In this document: positions 63,701-64,000 of the stretch, in pieces
How the letters are laid out: each line of letters opens with the position of its first letter
Position numbering within the stretch: position 1 is the first letter of the stretch
Assembly: GCA_030068145.1 (NCBI GenBank)
Contig: JAPJBO010000003.1
Span: 808,501 to 872,500, forward strand
DNA length: 64,000 nucleotides
DNA from: Diplonema papillatum
Taxonomy: Eukaryota > Euglenozoa > Diplonemea > Diplonemida > Diplonemidae
Reading direction: 5' to 3'
Made by a program: the position numbers and the translations under genes
Notes under the pieces: generated by a model
The model's input: only the letters and a program-made list of their open reading frames with translations
Told to the model about the DNA's origin: nothing
The model's database searches: none

Positions 63701-64000
63701 CGCTCCGCCGACGAATGCGCCACCCACAAACGCTCCGCCGACGAAAGCGCCATTCCACAAACGCTCCGCCGACGAATTCGCCACAGGATGTTCCTGAGGA
63801 TCCACCTGTCGATTCTGTTCCAGAGGATCCACCTGTGCGAGATGTTCCTGAGGATGCCCCTGAGGATGCACCACCCACAAGCGCTCCGCCGACGAATGCG
63901 CCACCAACAAACGCTCCGCGGACGAATGCGCCACCTACGAACGCTCCGCCGACGAATGCGCCACCTACAAACGCTCCGCCGACAAATGCGCCACCAACAA
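57795..64000 (+). CDS. Secreted CUB-domain protein with giant PPTNA repeat tail (partial)
   Basis: ATG at 57795. Residues 1-17 are a signal peptide (MRAVLFATAVSALASAQ). Residues 18-130 fit a CUB domain: LCWHIEC, VLSFSWMDTE, DWLYIDGFEYSG, VTFVFGSDKSV and GGFSATARC. From residue 145 the protein is PPTNA repeats in 10-aa (30-bp) units, with interspersed acidic modules (DVPEDPPVDSVPEDPPVGD, then VPEDAPEDAPPTSA) every 270-420 bp, always a multiple of 30. A Thr/Pro-rich tail of this kind is typically O-glycosylated and extended, so a surface or extracellular adhesin is plausible. The repeat frame is shifted by single-base losses near 59587, 63132 and 63183 and by a gain near 63751. It runs off the window, so neither the true length nor an anchor is known. 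Confidence 0.75.
58500..64000 (+). repeat. 15/30-bp coding repeat with higher-order units
   Basis: Basic unit CCGACGAATGCGCCACC plus ACAAACGCTCCG. Higher-order units, marked by GATGTTCCTGAGGATCCACC, start at 59409, 59709, 60009, 60279, 60669, 60969, 61359, 61629, 61899, 62319, 62619 and 62919. Long minus-strand frames (GGAFVGGAFVGG-type) are a by-product. Confidence 0.95.

Noticed and set aside
58340..63934. Long minus-strand frames rich in GGAFVGGAFVGG or RRRSVCGWRI
   Set aside because: They are antisense to the PPTNA coding repeat and have no independent start region or domain; the plus frame has a signal peptide and CUB domain.

Overview
This is a repeat-dominated piece of nuclear DNA from a unicellular eukaryote. 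Evidence: eukaryotic 18S-ITS1-5.8S and 28S rRNA segments; a calpain-like gene whose coding segments join across GT-AG introns; tRNA-derived SINE-like elements; retroelement and Mutator-like fragments; long satellites. The taxon cannot be settled from sequence alone. A catalytically dead calpain-like protein, a polytopic protein whose module layout recalls amastins, and an unusual 18S 3' end (CAACAGGATCATTA rather than CGGAAGGATCATTA) make a euglenozoan-type flagellate a reasonable guess, but it is only a guess.

Layout. 1-20.6 kb: no convincing protein gene. It is a mosaic of short dispersed elements (families F1 and F2 with terminal inverted repeats, repeat R, repeat F), small tandem duplications, broken rDNA (28S 3' end at 8.9-9.4 kb; 18S and 18S-ITS1-5.8S pieces on the minus strand at 10.9-12.0 kb) and a 2.2-kb TA-flanked inverted-repeat element (13.7-15.9 kb) carrying a 36-bp minisatellite. 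20.6-32.3 kb: a calpain-like gene preceded by tandem copies of its own 5' end; intron 1 (4.9 kb) contains a duplicate of the flanking exon pair, SINE-like elements, a minisatellite and two inverted-repeat transposons. 33-36.6 kb: another 28S piece, a broken RNase H domain, and F1, R and D repeats. 36.6-44.1 kb: a 7.5-kb array of a 39-bp unit that grew inside an F1 element. 44.2-45.8 kb: a 517-aa polytopic membrane protein. 46.0-48.2 kb: a Mutator-like element whose two ends are inverted 30-bp tandem arrays. 48.5-53.2 kb: a segmental duplication with 25-bp arrays, plus a decayed 3' copy of the membrane-protein gene. 53.25-57.45 kb: reverse-transcriptase/RNase H remains and a Cys/His-rich ORF. 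57.8-64.0 kb: a secreted CUB-domain protein with a very long PPTNA repeat tail running off the window.

The protein-coding content is therefore three host genes (calpain-like, polytopic membrane protein, CUB/mucin-like) and several mobile-element remnants. They do not form an operon or obvious pathway. The most distinctive observation is that F1 elements appear to act as seeds for satellite arrays: one F1 copy at 18.3 kb carries a single 39-bp monomer at the position where another copy has expanded to about 190 monomers.
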